Source: Corydoras sp. C115 (taxonomy: Eukaryota; Chordata; Actinopteri; Siluriformes; Callichthyidae). From it: DNA of 64,000 nt. The stretch spans positions 1 to 64,000 of the forward strand of contig JAFMOC010001065.1 in assembly GCA_019802505.1 (NCBI GenBank), in the 5' to 3' direction. Position 1 is the stretch's first letter; every line of letters starts with the position of its first letter. The notes below the pieces were generated by a model, which searched no databases, had not been told where the DNA came from, and saw nothing but the letters and a program-made list of their open reading frames with translations. This document shows positions 63,896 to 64,000 of this stretch, one piece after another. The position numbers were made by a program, and so were the translations under genes.

Positions 63896-64000
63896 CACGG
63901 TCGGGCGCGCTGTCCTGAAGATGGCAGCGCAGCGCGGTGCGGTGTAGATATAGATAGCGAGCCAGGCGACCAGGTAAGCGAACCAAAAGCATTTTATTTG
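63896..64000 (-). mobile_element. Possible LTR edge, cut by the window end
   Basis: TGTCACGGTCGGGCGCGC begins a segment resembling 53304-53400. TTTTATTTG at the very end would be a poly-A signal on the minus strand. The other end lies outside the window, so this is tentative. Confidence 0.35.

Overview
Organism and method. The window looks like teleost fish genomic DNA. It has interrupted, spliced genes and no bacterial operon features. It is dense in fish mobile elements: a Rex3 (RTE-clade) LINE, a Tx1-clade LINE of the Kibi type, three Tc1-like transposons, hAT-type elements, solo LTRs and two tRNA-derived SINE families. It also holds very long (TA)n tracts and many minisatellites. The order of fish cannot be fixed from this sequence. 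All calls come from reading the sequence; no database search was run.

Host genes. All recognised host coding exons are C-type lectin receptor exons, nearly all on the minus strand, forming a tandem cluster. Each gene has the same plan: E1 short cytoplasmic tail; E2 transmembrane segment plus coiled-coil stalk; E3, E4 and E5 the C-type lectin-like domain (CTLD). Intron phases are conserved (1, 1, 0, 2). Gene A (6829-15610) and gene E (59630-63043) read through in frame. Gene D (43840-52320) reads through only if a shifted E3 acceptor is used. Gene C (34926-42167) has a stop just after its membrane segment. Gene B (18399-29119) has lost E3 and E4. Orphan exons or remnants lie at 696, 5879, 17403, 31526, 54653 (plus strand) and 57329. 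Block homologies (1-800 with 13230-13830; 4500-5945 with 15860-17465; 42-47 kb with 57-62 kb) show that the cluster grew by repeated segmental duplication.

Layout. 0-6.6 kb: repeats and decayed duplicate pieces. 6.8-15.6 kb: gene A, with a 5.5 kb Kibi-like LINE in intron 3 sitting exactly between TC-microsatellite tracts. 17-29 kb: broken gene B, with a Rex3 copy, a minisatellite abutting its stalk exon, a hAT element carrying a nested Tc1 element, and a second Tc1 element. 29.6-31 kb: a solo LTR split by a LINE fragment. 31.5-34.5 kb: orphan first exon, repeats and an unexplained plus-strand candidate exon. 34.9-42.2 kb: gene C with a third Tc1 element in its long intron. 43.8-52.8 kb: gene D, whose promoter and first-exon region is tandemly duplicated at about 1.42 kb per copy. 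53-58.5 kb: rearranged repeats, a GC-rich minisatellite, an inverted E1 copy and an orphan E1. 59.6-63 kb: gene E. 63.4-64 kb: a tandem repeat and a possible LTR edge.

Function. Genes A, C, D and E carry the EPN motif of mannose-type Ca2+-dependent C-type lectins; gene B carries QPD, the galactose-type motif. By family knowledge these would be type II surface receptors of leukocytes or epithelia that bind glycans. Differences in tail tyrosine motifs, stalk length and E5 residues suggest divergence within the array. No rRNA, genuine tRNA, CRISPR or prokaryotic element was seen.
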